Assembly: GCF_029379315.1 (NCBI RefSeq)
Contig: NZ_JAQYWQ010000021.1
Location: forward strand, 1 to 63,807
From: Nostoc sp. S13
Lineage (GTDB): Bacteria; Cyanobacteriota; Cyanobacteriia; Cyanobacteriales; Nostocaceae
Direction of reading: 5' to 3'
Length of the DNA: 63,807 bases
The position numbers and the translations under genes were made by a program. This document shows positions 1 through 9,245 of this stretch, piece after piece (position 1 is the stretch's first letter; the number at the start of each line of letters is the position of its first letter). The notes under the pieces were generated by a model that ran no database searches, was not told the origin of the DNA, and saw only the letters and a program-made list of their open reading frames with translations.

Positions 1-56
1 TGGGCATTGGGCATTGGGCATTGGGCATTGGGCATTGGGCATTGGGCATTGGGCAA
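1..56. repeat. Heptamer tandem repeat (TGGGCAT)n
   Basis: About eight perfect copies of the 7-base unit TGGGCAT open the window. The same unit returns in short form at about 832-857, on the other side of scpB. Short tandemly repeated repeats of 7 bases are typical of Nostocales spacers and are not expected to code. Confidence 0.95.
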
Positions 57-281
57 TTCAATTTTGGATTTTGGTGAAGCAGCGCGGGAACAGGGGGTTT
101 CCCCCATGAGCGACTGCACCAAGCCGTTCGCGTAGCGTCTCCCCTTGGGAGAAGGGATTGACGATAGCGGAGCGTTAGCGAGTCCGCGATAGCGCAGCGT
201 TAGCGAGTATTCGAGCGTCGCGTCTTTTGGATTAAATTTCAATTCTTTAATCTAAAATCTAAAATCTAAAATGTAAAATTC
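57..281. other. Spacer with dispersed cyanobacterial repeats
   Basis: No gene is seen. The stretch holds GC-rich dispersed repeat units of the type AGCGTTAGCGAGT (twice, about 171-210) and then a heptamer array of the unit AAAATCT (about 244-275). It lies downstream of scpB and could contain its 3' end signals, but no clear terminator was recognised. Confidence 0.7.
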
Positions 282-824
282 TTACTCCCCACTCCCTACT
301 CCCTTTAGTTCTAGTTCTAGTTCTAGTTGTTCTTCCTTCTGGCTGGTGGAAAGTATTTGCGGGAGTTGTTCGATTTGGAAATACTGATGAAATTTCGGCG
401 TTACTTGGAGCGAGTAGGAGCGAGAATCACTGTCTCGGCGCTTTCGGATAAAACCAAGTTCGACGAGTTCTGGAACGTGTTGATATACTCCTGAACCGCG
501 CAAGTTAATCAAGTCAGTCTGGAGTATGGGACTATTAAGGGCGATCGCTGCCAAAGTCCGCAATGCACCTACACCCAATTCCACTGGTATCATAGTTTGC
601 ACCAAATCATGAAATTCCGACCGGAGTTGCAAACTGTAACCATCTGGGGTTTCTATCACCTCTAGGGCGCTATCTCGATGGGCATAGTTGTCCATTAGTT
701 CAATTATGCCTTCCTTGACAGTGGCGCGATCGCACGCGGCATACTCGGCGATTTCGCCGAGCGACAAGGGTTTACCCTTTAAATAGAGAATTGCTTCTAT
801 CTTCGTCGCTGTGGCTGTAATCAT
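282..824 (-). CDS. scpB: Segregation and condensation protein B (ScpB)
   Basis: ScpB is the winged-helix kleisin partner of the SMC-ScpA complex that compacts and segregates the chromosome. The 180-residue protein has the family's opening (ATKIEAILYLKGKPLSLGEI), two winged-helix segments, and the LNSPILQTDLINLRGSGVYQHVPELVELGFI stretch in shortened family form. Length fits ScpB. The ATG start at 824 is the only good one. The last residues (LELELELKG) are encoded by a hexamer repeat at about 303-330, so the C-terminus seems to have grown by repeat expansion. Transcription runs away from ispD, which lies upstream on the same strand. Confidence 0.88.
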   Translation of the reverse strand: MITATATKIEAILYLKGKPLSLGEIAEYAACDRATVKEGIIELMDNYAHRDSALEVIETPDGYSLQLRSEFHDLVQTMIPVELGVGALRTLAAIALNSPILQTDLINLRGSGVYQHVPELVELGFIRKRRDSDSRSYSLQVTPKFHQYFQIEQLPQILSTSQKEEQLELELELKGVGSGE

Positions 825-967
825 TTAGTCATTGGGCATTGGGCATTGGGCATTGGCAACTCAACAATGGACACCTGATAATAAATAGGTGTGTGGGATT
901 ATATACTAATAAGCTAAATATGTCAAAAATATAAAGGGAGTTATTTTCTCCTGACCTCATTTTTCCC
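825..967. other. Spacer with second TGGGCAT array
   Basis: Short spacer between ispD and scpB. It holds about three and a half copies of the TGGGCAT heptamer at about 832-857, then AT-rich sequence. No gene or clear promoter was recognised. Confidence 0.7.
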
Positions 968-1651
968 TCAAAAGCCTCTACTCGTGAGGATAAATTCTGC
1001 GATCGCTAAATCTTGAGGAGTAGTCACTTTTAAATTTGTCTCCTCTCCCTCGATAATTCGGACTTCGATGCCGCACTTTTCAAATAAAGCGGCATCGTCA
1101 GTTACTTGCCAATCTTGACGGACACCTTCAGCATGGCACTGTTTCAACAACTTGACATCAAATCCTTGGGGAGTTTGTGCCGCCCATAGTTGTCGTCTGT
1201 CGGGTGTTTTTTGAATTATGCCTTGTTCATTGACAACTTTGATGGTGTCTTTGACGGGCACACCAGCAATTAAACCGGGACAGTGGCGAATGGCTTCAGC
1301 ACAAGAGTTAAATAAATCTGGTGTGGCCAGACATCTAGCGCCATCATGAATCAACACTTGTTTTGCGGCTACTGGTAGCGCCTGTAAGCCATTGTAAACA
1401 GATTCTTGGCGGGTGGAACCACCTTGAATCAATTCCACTGGTTTAGTCAGCTTCAGATCGGTGATAATTGCTTTGAAATCAGACCAGTCAGTAGGTTGAG
1501 AAATAATCCCGATCCAACTGATTGTAGTGGCGGCTTCTGCGGCTAATAGAGTCCAAGCAATAATTGGTTGCGATCGCACGAGCAGCAGGAGTTTATTGCG
1601 GTTACTGCCCATTCTTTTTCCCATTCCCGCAGCTGCAATTAGTAAATACAC
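968..1651 (-). CDS. ispD: 2-C-methyl-D-erythritol 4-phosphate cytidylyltransferase (IspD)
   Basis: IspD transfers CMP to methylerythritol phosphate in the MEP isoprenoid pathway. The N-terminal nucleotide-binding loop (LLIAAAGMGKRMG), the NKLLL stretch, the GGSTRQESVYNGL motif, HDGAR, and the TPQGF and TDDAALFE motifs near the C-terminus are all present. I place the start at GTG 1651 (227 residues), because GAGGA lies 5 bases upstream and homologues begin with this segment; a TTG four codons further up is the alternative. The gene is divergent from the GT9 gene, with 69 bases between the starts that must hold both promoters. Confidence 0.92.
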   Translation of the reverse strand: MYLLIAAAGMGKRMGSNRNKLLLLVRSQPIIAWTLLAAEAATTISWIGIISQPTDWSDFKAIITDLKLTKPVELIQGGSTRQESVYNGLQALPVAAKQVLIHDGARCLATPDLFNSCAEAIRHCPGLIAGVPVKDTIKVVNEQGIIQKTPDRRQLWAAQTPQGFDVKLLKQCHAEGVRQDWQVTDDAALFEKCGIEVRIIEGEETNLKVTTPQDLAIAEFILTSRGF

Positions 1652-1720
1652 AGAATTCCTCAATCTTTAAGCTATATATTTTCCCCTAAAATAGGGAGCG
1701 AGTAAGCGTCAATAAATATT

Positions 1721-2680
1721 ATGCGAGTAGTAGCCCTTGTACCTGGCGGAATTGGCGACCAAATTCTCTTGTTTCCGACTCTAGATGACCTGAAGCGCCA
1801 TTACCCTAACGCTCAGATAGATGTCGTTGTTGAACCCCGGTCAAAGGCTGCCTACCGAGTGAGCAAGTCAGTTCACGAGGTACTGACCTTTGATTTTCAA
1901 GACCGTAACAGTCTGGCAGACTGGGGTAACTTGATAGGCACAATTCGCGATCGCGAATACGATGTTGCCATTGCTGTTAAGCAAAATTGGTTGGTGGATC
2001 TTTTACTCTGGTTGACGGGAATTACTATACGCGTTGGCTACCAAGGCAAAGGATCGGGTTTTCTTACCCACGCTGTGCCGTTCAAGCCATCCCAGTATGC
2101 GGCAGAACTATACCACGATTTGCTGCAACCATTGGGCATCAAAAGCCCTGTCCCAGAGTTAGCAGTAAATGTGCCAAAATCAGATATTGAGTGGGCACAG
2201 AAGGAACAGAAACGTTTAGGGGTGCATGAAACAGGCTATATCTTGATTCATGGCGGTTCTGGCCAGTTATCCCAGGCTAAAGAACTGGATAAAATCTACC
2301 CTGTCGAAAAATGGCAGCAAATTATTCAAAACTTCCAATACAAGCAGCCGGATCTGCCTGTGGTAGTCATTAAGGGACTTGACGATGAGCAATTTGTGCG
2401 ATCGCTTCTGGGGTCTTCTCCAGATATCAAGGTGACAGCCCCAGATGATATTGGCAAGTTAACTGCCATAATTGCTGGAGCAAATTTGATGTTGTCTACT
2501 GATAGTGCGGCACTACAACTGAGTGTTGCAGTTCAAACTTATACCATCGCCCTCTTTGGCCCCACTGATCCAGCTAAGTTATTGCCGAGAAACGATAAAT
2601 TCCTGGCCATTCAATCCCCCACGGCAAAAACGGCGGATGTTTCACCAAACGCAGTTTTAGAGAAAATTTGGGGTGCCTAA
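1721..2680 (+). CDS. Glycosyltransferase family 9 (heptosyltransferase-like)
   Basis: The 319-residue protein has the GT-B fold signature of family 9: an N-terminal PGGIGDQILLFPTL glycine loop, a middle HGGSG motif, and the C-terminal STDSAALQLSVA and ALFGPTDP donor-site motifs. Heptosyltransferases of this family build lipopolysaccharide core, but cyanobacteria generally lack heptose cores, so the donor and acceptor here are unknown. The next gene starts only at 4516 on the other strand, so this is a single-gene unit divergent from ispD. Confidence 0.85.
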   Translation: MRVVALVPGGIGDQILLFPTLDDLKRHYPNAQIDVVVEPRSKAAYRVSKSVHEVLTFDFQDRNSLADWGNLIGTIRDREYDVAIAVKQNWLVDLLLWLTGITIRVGYQGKGSGFLTHAVPFKPSQYAAELYHDLLQPLGIKSPVPELAVNVPKSDIEWAQKEQKRLGVHETGYILIHGGSGQLSQAKELDKIYPVEKWQQIIQNFQYKQPDLPVVVIKGLDDEQFVRSLLGSSPDIKVTAPDDIGKLTAIIAGANLMLSTDSAALQLSVAVQTYTIALFGPTDPAKLLPRNDKFLAIQSPTAKTADVSPNAVLEKIWGA

Positions 2681-2718
2681 ACCAGCAGTTTGCCCCAATT
2701 TATGCGCTTCTTTCTGGT

Positions 2719-2905
2719 ATAATTTCTAGTTGCGGTAAGGCATTCCGTGGACTTGAAACAAAGCTCAACGCCTACGCACAGCAATAGCTGGATTGGTTGA
2801 TAAGACTACACTGTACTGCTTGCAGTCAGTGTAGGAATATGTCACGTTATGCGTTTGTTGAATCACCGCAAAACCTGGACGTGACAGCTAGATTTTGCGG
2901 TTATA
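2719..2905 (+). ncRNA. Candidate structured RNA
   Basis: A TATAAT box at 2718-2723 is followed by sequence with strong secondary structure. A hairpin at 2806-2834 has about 13 pairs and one bulge. A 7-bp stem pairs 2841-2847 with 2879-2885. Its loop holds ACCGCAAAA (2865-2873), which is fully complementary to TTTTGCGGT at 2893-2901. The last two pairings would form an H-type pseudoknot or compete with each other. No known RNA family was recognised and no T-rich terminator is seen. It could also be the structured 3' end of the GT9 messenger. Confidence 0.35.
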
Positions 2906-2928
2906 TCATGTCTAAATAATTTTAGTTA

Positions 2929-3091
2929 GAGATGATTTATAAAGTAAACCTTAAATTGTCGGGTGCGTTATAGCAACGCTTAACGCACCGAGAAACATGG
3001 TGCGTTACGGCTACTTCTCACTCTCTCGAACTCCCAAATCCTTGCATAGCCGTAACACACCCTACTTAATATTTACTTTATAAATAGCCTC
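2929..3091. mobile_element. MITE, 163 bp, TTA target duplication
   Basis: The ends are imperfect inverted repeats of about 35 bases: left GAGATGATTTATAAAGTAAA, right (reverse complement) GAGGCTATTTATAAAGTAAA. TTA flanks both sides (2926-2928 and 3092-3094), a TNA duplication as made by IS5-group (IS1031-like) transposases. The inside holds further GTGCGTTA / TAACGCAC palindromes and no ORF. It shares its GAG...AAAGT terminal pattern with two larger elements in this window. Confidence 0.75.
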
Positions 3092-3130
3092 TTATTCAGA
3101 AGCTCAAAGTCGTTAGATTTTGTGATTAAT

Positions 3131-4516
3131 TTAAGTCAAATGCATGAAGACTATTTTCAGTAATTCGGTGCGGGTAAATGGTTTGGTAAGATATCCAGAC
3201 GCCCCTACTAGTCTCGCTTTTACTTTGTCTATAATTCCTTTATTGCCAGTGACAAAAATGATCGGAGTCTTCTTAAAAGTTAAATTATTTCGGATAATTC
3301 GACACAACTCATAACCATCGATTCCGATCATATTTAAATCCAGCAAAATTAAGTCCGGTTTGTGCCTGATAATTGACAAAGCGGCTTTTATTGGATCATT
3401 GATAGTCACGACAGAAAAATTTTCATTTTCTAAGAAATAACTAATTGCTTTGAGAATTGTGCGGCTATCATCTACAGAAACGATTTTGTGGACTTTTTCT
3501 GCTGTTACAGTAGCAGTAGTTACTCTTTGGGAAGTAGGATTTAGATTATTTGATATTGTTCGTTTGTGAAAGTTTTCTTGGGTTGGCGCAGAAATCTGTA
3601 GTAATCGCTGAACAGGAGCTATCTTCTGTTCAGAAATATCTGGGTAAGAGTTGAGGGTGCTAGTTAGCTTTTCTTTGGTCTCAAGTAACCCTGTAATTAA
3701 TTTTGAGAAAAGCGCTCGCTCCTCAAATATCTTTGGTAATTTATCAAATGGTGGATCAGGTTCATGCAAGATAATCGCACCCTTCAGGATGTAAGGGTAT
3801 AAATTGCGAGCCACTTCTATTTCATCTTGATTCAAAATTACAGCCAAATGACAGAGGCTAAAACCCTTCATCCAATTAGTTAAATATGGCTGGAGGTTTG
3901 GTAAATCTTTTTCCTCAATTTTGCTATTAATCAACAGATATGGACGTTGATATCGAGAAGAAATTTGGGGAATAAAAGCCTGCCAATTCTCTAATCGCCC
4001 TTGGCAAACTTCGAGAATTTTTTCTACATCTAGCCCACAAATTTTTGGCATTCTATTCAGTGGTTCTGTTAATTCATAAGTACCTTCTTTGATGAACAAA
4101 AATGATTCAATCACCTCTTTAACTAATTCTTGAACCAGCACTGCTGCTTGTGTAGAATGTAGATGTTGTTGACTAACAAGCCAGGATATAGCCTGATACT
4201 CAAGAGGGTGGCTTCTGGAATTACTATCATCTTCGATTAACTGACTGTGTGAATCAGGTTCAAACATCAGACGTAATTCAACACGAACCTCGCTAGTAAG
4301 CAGTGGAATTTGGTGGCTGAGGCGACGCAAATGACGTTCTAATCGATCAAAAGGTTCCACTGAATGGGTAGCGTAGGTTATTTTGCCCTGTTCTAAGTAA
4401 ATCGACCAAGAAACTGAGTTACTCAATGCTTGTAAACAAGTAGTGTCGGAGCAATTGGATAACTGTCTTAACAAACTTAGAGGACGTAGTGTGGTGAATG
4501 CACCGGAATTATTCAT
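3131..4516 (-). CDS. PATAN (DUF4388) - REC response regulator, PatA-like
   Basis: Residues 1 to about 100 form a PATAN domain (FTTLRPLSLLRQLS... IYLEQGKITYATHS), as in PatA, which controls heterocyst pattern in Anabaena, and in PixG/PilG-type regulators. The last 120 residues are a receiver domain with the acidic pair in SVDDSR, the phosphoacceptor Asp at about 393 (LLDLNM) and the conserved Lys at about 445 (LTKPF). There is no DNA-binding output domain, so it likely acts by protein contact. The start is ATG 4516 (461 residues); a TTG three codons upstream is possible. It lies alone. The symbol patA is not given because several paralogues exist per genome. Confidence 0.85.
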   Translation of the reverse strand: MNNSGAFTTLRPLSLLRQLSNCSDTTCLQALSNSVSWSIYLEQGKITYATHSVEPFDRLERHLRRLSHQIPLLTSEVRVELRLMFEPDSHSQLIEDDSNSRSHPLEYQAISWLVSQQHLHSTQAAVLVQELVKEVIESFLFIKEGTYELTEPLNRMPKICGLDVEKILEVCQGRLENWQAFIPQISSRYQRPYLLINSKIEEKDLPNLQPYLTNWMKGFSLCHLAVILNQDEIEVARNLYPYILKGAIILHEPDPPFDKLPKIFEERALFSKLITGLLETKEKLTSTLNSYPDISEQKIAPVQRLLQISAPTQENFHKRTISNNLNPTSQRVTTATVTAEKVHKIVSVDDSRTILKAISYFLENENFSVVTINDPIKAALSIIRHKPDLILLDLNMIGIDGYELCRIIRNNLTFKKTPIIFVTGNKGIIDKVKARLVGASGYLTKPFTRTELLKIVFMHLT

Positions 4517-5215
4517 ATTTTTCAAGTTTTTTACGGAACCAACAACCGAACATTTGTAAATTGAAAATATGAGCTATGAAGTATTCTCTTCTTTGTAATA
4601 TTTCTCTATGTATAGATTATTTATTTTAAAATATGTAACAAAAAAACTATCACTTCTATAACTTTTTTGTTACATTTGGCACGTTCTACTTACAGCTAAA
4701 AAATAAGTAGGGGGTATAAATAAAGGTAAACACTTATTATTGGCTAGACTATCAGTAGATATTAATTGCTTCTAAGCTCTACTGACTGTCGACAACTATT
4801 GGCTGAAGACCTTAATAATGACGTTTATTTATGCCCACTATCTTCAAAAGAAAAATTTGATTTCAAGTTCGCGCAGTTACACTGGTATACTTCTGGAGCT
4901 AATGACCTTAATTATGGTTAATTACTTTTCTATAAAGGAAGAATTCTCCTACATAAAATCTTTAAAAACTTATCTGGGAAAGTTTACGTATTTATTGTAC
5001 TGTAGGTTTAATGGATATAAATTTTTGGTAGATAGATTACAACAGGTAATGCTGGGCTTTGATAAACTAAGCTCTGCTCAGTTCATCTTAAATATATAGA
5101 GAACTTCATGAAAATAATTTCTTTAATAAAGATTAGAACATCTACTACTAGATACTATATTCTGTAATGACCTCGGCGACTGAAATTATATACTGTAAGA
5201 AAAGGAAATAAAGCA
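4517..5215. other. AT-rich spacer, about 700 bp
   Basis: No convincing gene. It must carry the promoter of the regulator (minus strand) and of the vWA-PP2C-kinase operon (plus strand). A 93-codon frame at 4818-5099 has no recognisable domain, no clear ribosome site and AT-driven composition. AAAGGAAATAA just before 5216 is the ribosome site of the next gene. Confidence 0.6.
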
Positions 5216-5917
5216 TTGGACTTTAACATAACACAAAAAGTTATGCATGATACATTAAGACTTGATGAAGTAGTAGAATTTGCTGAGAACCCAGAACCAC
5301 GTTGTCCTTGTGTGCTGTTGCTAGACACATCTGGCTCGATGCAAGGAGATCCGATTGAGGCTTTAAATCAGGGTTTACTGAGTTTAAAGGATGAATTAGT
5401 CAAAAATTCCTTAGCCGCAAGACGGGTGGAAGTCGCGATCGTCACTTTTGATAGTAATATAAATGTAATACAAGACTTTGTGACTGCCGATCAATTCAAT
5501 CCGCCTATTTTAACAGCACAGGGCTTGACTACGATGGGTGCAGGAATTCATAAAGCTTTAGACATAATTCAAGAGCGGAAATCTCAGTATCGTGCCAATG
5601 GGATTGCTTACTATCGTCCTTGGGTGTTTATGATTACCGATGGAGAACCGCAAGGCGAGTTAGAGCATGTGGTAGAACAAGCATCCCAGCGCTTACAGGG
5701 AGATGAGGCGAATAAACGTGTAGCTTTTTTTACGGTAGGTGTAGAAAATGCGAATATGACGCGTTTAAATCAAATAACTGTGCGTACCCCCCTGAAACTG
5801 AAAGGATTAAATTTTATCGAGATGTTTGTCTGGCTCTCAACTAGTATGTCAGCTGTTTCTCATTCGCAGGTGGACGAACAGGTAGCACTACCGCCAATTG
5901 GTTGGGGGACTGTTTAA
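5216..5917 (+). CDS. vWA domain protein, TerY-like
   Basis: The protein of 233 residues is one von Willebrand A domain. The MIDAS metal site reads DTSGS at 37-41, with the family's TTMGAGI and MITDGEP segments following. It is cytoplasmic, without signal or membrane segment. Start is TTG 5216, supported by AAGGAAATAA upstream; ATG at codon 10 is the alternative. It is first in a three-gene run with a PP2C phosphatase and a kinase. This vWA-PP2C-kinase trio is known from comparative genomics of tellurite-resistance systems as the TerY-P triad, thought to be a phosphorylation switch whose target is unclear. Confidence 0.88.
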   Translation: MDFNITQKVMHDTLRLDEVVEFAENPEPRCPCVLLLDTSGSMQGDPIEALNQGLLSLKDELVKNSLAARRVEVAIVTFDSNINVIQDFVTADQFNPPILTAQGLTTMGAGIHKALDIIQERKSQYRANGIAYYRPWVFMITDGEPQGELEHVVEQASQRLQGDEANKRVAFFTVGVENANMTRLNQITVRTPLKLKGLNFIEMFVWLSTSMSAVSHSQVDEQVALPPIGWGTV

Positions 5918-5934
5918 TTAAAAATCGCAGCTTG

Positions 5935-6750
5935 ATGTTTACACAACTGGCTGTTGGCAAAAAATCTATGAACATATCAAAACAGATTACTCAATGGCGG
6001 ATTGTGGCTGCGTCTGTATGTGGTACGAGTCACTTAAAAAACAAGCAGTTATGTCAGGATGCTCATCACTGGCAGATATTGTCAGATAATGTTTTGGTGG
6101 CGGCCGCAGCAGATGGTGCGGGTTCTGCTAGCCTTGGGAAAGTGGGAGCGATGGTTGCTGTGGAGACAGCAATAGAAAATATTTCCACCAAAGGGCTAAC
6201 CCAAAAAATGTTGAGTGATGATGCGTTGGTGCGATCGCTTTTAAATGATGCTATGCTAGCTGCTAAAAAAGCTGTGGAGGCTGAGGCGGCTACTTGTGAC
6301 AAACAGCCTCAAGATTTAGCAACTACCTTAATTATGATGGTCGCCACACCAGAAGTTGTAGGTGTGGCACAGATAGGTGATGGTTTGGCAGTGGCAAAAG
6401 ATGGCATGGGCAACCTCCTGGCACTGACCATACCTGATAGTGGCGAATACATTAACGAAACCACTTTTTTGACTTCGGCTAGTGCCTTAGATGCAGTGCA
6501 GATGAGATTATGGCGCACAGACATTGTAAATGTTGGTATCACAACCGACGGATTACAAATGCTGGCTTTGAATATGGTTGTTGGCGAACCTCACAAACCG
6601 TTCTTTTTTCCCCTGTTTGAATTTGTAGCCAATACCAAGGATAAGACAGAAGCGAAGGAGCAGTTGGTAAAATTTTTACGCTCAGAACGGATTACACAAC
6701 GCACTGATGATGATTTGACACTCATTATAGCTGCATTCAACAACTCATGA
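5935..6750 (+). CDS. PP2C-family protein phosphatase (TerY-P triad)
   Basis: A soluble PPM/PP2C metal-dependent phosphatase of about 271 residues. Metal-binding signatures are seen in LCQDAH, AAAADGAGSASLG, VAQIGDGLAV and the C-terminal TDDDLTLIIAAF. It presumably removes phosphates placed by the kinase that follows. The start is uncertain: ATG 5935 is used here, ATG 5968 is possible, and TTG 5902 would overlap the vWA gene by 16 bases. None has a strong ribosome site, which suggests translational coupling to the vWA gene. Confidence 0.87.
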   Translation: MFTQLAVGKKSMNISKQITQWRIVAASVCGTSHLKNKQLCQDAHHWQILSDNVLVAAAADGAGSASLGKVGAMVAVETAIENISTKGLTQKMLSDDALVRSLLNDAMLAAKKAVEAEAATCDKQPQDLATTLIMMVATPEVVGVAQIGDGLAVAKDGMGNLLALTIPDSGEYINETTFLTSASALDAVQMRLWRTDIVNVGITTDGLQMLALNMVVGEPHKPFFFPLFEFVANTKDKTEAKEQLVKFLRSERITQRTDDDLTLIIAAFNNS

Positions 6751-6807
6751 GCAATACATCTACAGGTTTGACATCTTACAATAACTCCCGTTAGCGGTAA
6801 TTTCATT

Positions 6808-8976
6808 ATGCAGGTACTACGTTGTTCCCATAGAAAAGAAATCCTCAGCCTCAATGTCAGTTTGGGGCGTGGCGGTGAAGCTTGTGTTTATACAGTGCCA
6901 TCCGATAACAACTTGGTGGCGAAGATTTACCACAAGCCAACGACTGCCCATGCTGATAAACTCCAGGCGATGTTAGCCAACCCGCCAGAAAACCCGACGG
7001 CTAGTTTGGGGCATATTTCTATCGCTTGGCCAGAGGATTTATTGCGGGCGGCAGATGGCAAAAATAGCATCCTTGGCTTTTTGATGCCACGTATTCAGGG
7101 GATGCGTCCAATTATCGACTTTTACAACCCCAGAACCCGTCGCGAACACTGCCCCCTATTCAACTATCAGTACCTGCTCCGCACGGCTCGTAACCTAGCG
7201 GCGGCTTTTGCAGCTTTGCACGCTAGTGGATATTGCATTGGTGATGTGAACGAGTCAAATATCCTCGTCAGTGACACCGCACTGGTGACTTTGATAGACA
7301 CAGATTCTTTCCAAGTACCCGACCGAAACAACAATGTTGTTTATCGCTGCCCAGTAGGTAAACCAGAGTTTACCCCACCAGAACTCCAGAATAAAACTTT
7401 TGCCCAGCACGATCGCGAAATCTCTCACGATTTATTTGGGTTAGCGGTGCTAGTATTTCAACTCTTAATGGAAGGCACCCACCCATTTTCGGGGATTTTT
7501 CAAGGTGCGATTGAGCCACCACCCTACGAAGCCCGCATTGCATCGGGTCATTTCACTTACAGCGAAAAGCGGCACGTACCCTACCTGCCTACACCGATTG
7601 CACCCCCTTGGGAAATTCTCCATCCCGGCTTACAGGAACTATTTGTGCGTTGTTTTGAAGAAGGTCACAACAACCCACTGCTGCGCCCCAGTGCCCAGAC
7701 TTGGCTCTCAGCAATAGCTGAAGCTGAAGATTCCCTGATTACCTGCACGACAAATCCCCAACATCGCTATAACAGCCACATGCGTAGCTGTCCGTGGTGT
7801 GAACGTACTGTGCGATTAGGCGGACGCGACCCCTTCCCATCACATCGCGCTATAGAAGCTAGAGAACATCTACAACCGCGAATCAAAGCGAAAAAGCACT
7901 ACACCCAGACACCGCGTTTTCCACAGCGAGCCATGTCATCGCAGCTAACTAATTATTGGCAGCCAATAATTACCCAAAAGGGTTCACCTTATAAACGTTC
8001 CAAGAAGTCAAAATTGTACCCGGTTATTTGTTGCTTGCTAGGTTTTGGTTTATTGGGATATGCGGACGTCATGATTAAACTTACTCAGCCGTTGGTTTCC
8101 CAAAATGCTTACACTCAACAAACATTGAAGTCTCGCCAGACAAATAACGTCCTCAGCTTCATTGATTACTATCAGCAGGGCGACACTGCTTACAAAGACC
8201 GAGACTACGAAAAAGCAATTGCCAACTTTACCGAAGCAATTAAACAACAACCTACACATGCCGTAGCGATTGTAAATCGTGGCAATGCCCGTTATAACCT
8301 GAAAGACTACGAAGGAGCAGTTGCAGATTATAGCCAAGCTCTCACAATCAAGCCCAATCAAACCAAAGCTCTTGTAAATCGGGGCAATGCCCGCTATATG
8401 CTCGCCGAATATAGCAACGACCCTGATCAAGAGTATAACCTAGCGATCGCTGACTATAACCGGGCCATCGGTCTGGATAGTAATGAAATTGAAGCTTATA
8501 TCAGACGGGGGATTGTCCGCGCCCAAATGGCTAAATATAGCGGTGAATCTCAACAAGCTTACAAAAGAGCGATCACAGATTTTAGCGAGGCAATAAAGCT
8601 TAATGTATCCAAAGCCGAAGCTTACTTTCAGAGGGGTGCTGTTTATTATCAAATTGCTCAATATAGCAGCAATTATGAGCAAGAATATAATTTAGCGATC
8701 GCTGACTTTAACCATGCATTAACTATTAGCCCCAAACTAGCAAAAGCATATCTCAAACGAGGTATGGTTCGCTATGAACTAGCACAATATGGCGGTAGTC
8801 AATCTAACAAAAACCAGACGAAAGCTATCGAAGATATACAGGCATCTGCCAAAATCTTTCTTGAGCAAGATGATATGGATAATTATCAGCAAGCACTCAG
8901 TAACATGTGTGTAGTCATAGAAAACAAATGTGACCCTTTATTTCAAAGCTCAGGTAATGTGCAAAAAACTAACTAA
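6808..8976 (+). CDS. Membrane protein kinase with TPR repeats (TerY-P triad kinase)
   Basis: Residues 1-300 are a divergent Ser/Thr kinase domain: glycine loop GRGGEACVY (20-28), ATP-binding Lys39 in VAKIY, a catalytic loop GDVNESN with Asp146 and Asn151, and DTD at 164-166 in place of DFG. A Cys/His cluster follows (C313, H319, H324, CPWC 328-331), possibly zinc-binding. One transmembrane helix lies at about 402-420 and about six TPR units from 452 to 700, probably extracytoplasmic if the kinase is inside. It follows the phosphatase after 57 bases. Its TAA stop is the target duplication of a MITE. Confidence 0.87.
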   Translation: MQVLRCSHRKEILSLNVSLGRGGEACVYTVPSDNNLVAKIYHKPTTAHADKLQAMLANPPENPTASLGHISIAWPEDLLRAADGKNSILGFLMPRIQGMRPIIDFYNPRTRREHCPLFNYQYLLRTARNLAAAFAALHASGYCIGDVNESNILVSDTALVTLIDTDSFQVPDRNNNVVYRCPVGKPEFTPPELQNKTFAQHDREISHDLFGLAVLVFQLLMEGTHPFSGIFQGAIEPPPYEARIASGHFTYSEKRHVPYLPTPIAPPWEILHPGLQELFVRCFEEGHNNPLLRPSAQTWLSAIAEAEDSLITCTTNPQHRYNSHMRSCPWCERTVRLGGRDPFPSHRAIEAREHLQPRIKAKKHYTQTPRFPQRAMSSQLTNYWQPIITQKGSPYKRSKKSKLYPVICCLLGFGLLGYADVMIKLTQPLVSQNAYTQQTLKSRQTNNVLSFIDYYQQGDTAYKDRDYEKAIANFTEAIKQQPTHAVAIVNRGNARYNLKDYEGAVADYSQALTIKPNQTKALVNRGNARYMLAEYSNDPDQEYNLAIADYNRAIGLDSNEIEAYIRRGIVRAQMAKYSGESQQAYKRAITDFSEAIKLNVSKAEAYFQRGAVYYQIAQYSSNYEQEYNLAIADFNHALTISPKLAKAYLKRGMVRYELAQYGGSQSNKNQTKAIEDIQASAKIFLEQDDMDNYQQALSNMCVVIENKCDPLFQSSGNVQKTN

Positions 8977-9245
8977 GAGGATGTTTGTAAAGTCTAATTT
9001 ATTACTGCCTGAGTGACTAGAAGTTGCACGCCAGTTGCTTCTCCTGTTCGGAGACGCTACCTGTAGCTTGCTTGTATTGCAGGGGTATAAGCCGGGAAAC
9101 CCGTCCAATGCACTGGCTTGGCTACAGGAGACTTTACCTGTCTTTATAGATTAACAAACCCTTAAATTTCCCTGCTTTCCACGGAGGTGGACTAAGCTTT
9201 GTCTAGGAGCGAATTATATGCGCCCAATACTTTGAAAACATCCTC
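8977..9245. mobile_element. MITE, 269 bp, inserted at a stop codon
   Basis: The inverted ends read GAGGATGTTTGTAAAGT (left) and, as reverse complement of the right end, GAGGATGTTTTCAAAGT. TAA is duplicated on both sides (8974-8976, 9246-9248), and the left copy is the stop codon of the kinase gene. No ORF is seen inside. It is non-autonomous, and the TNA duplication points to an IS5-group transposase supplied from elsewhere. Confidence 0.78.

Noticed and set aside
1987..2190. 67-codon frame inside the GT9 gene
   Set aside because: A shadow in another frame of a well-supported gene.
4818..5099. 93-codon plus-strand frame before the vWA gene
   Set aside because: AT-rich, no domain, no ribosome site and no operon context; more likely chance reading through a spacer.
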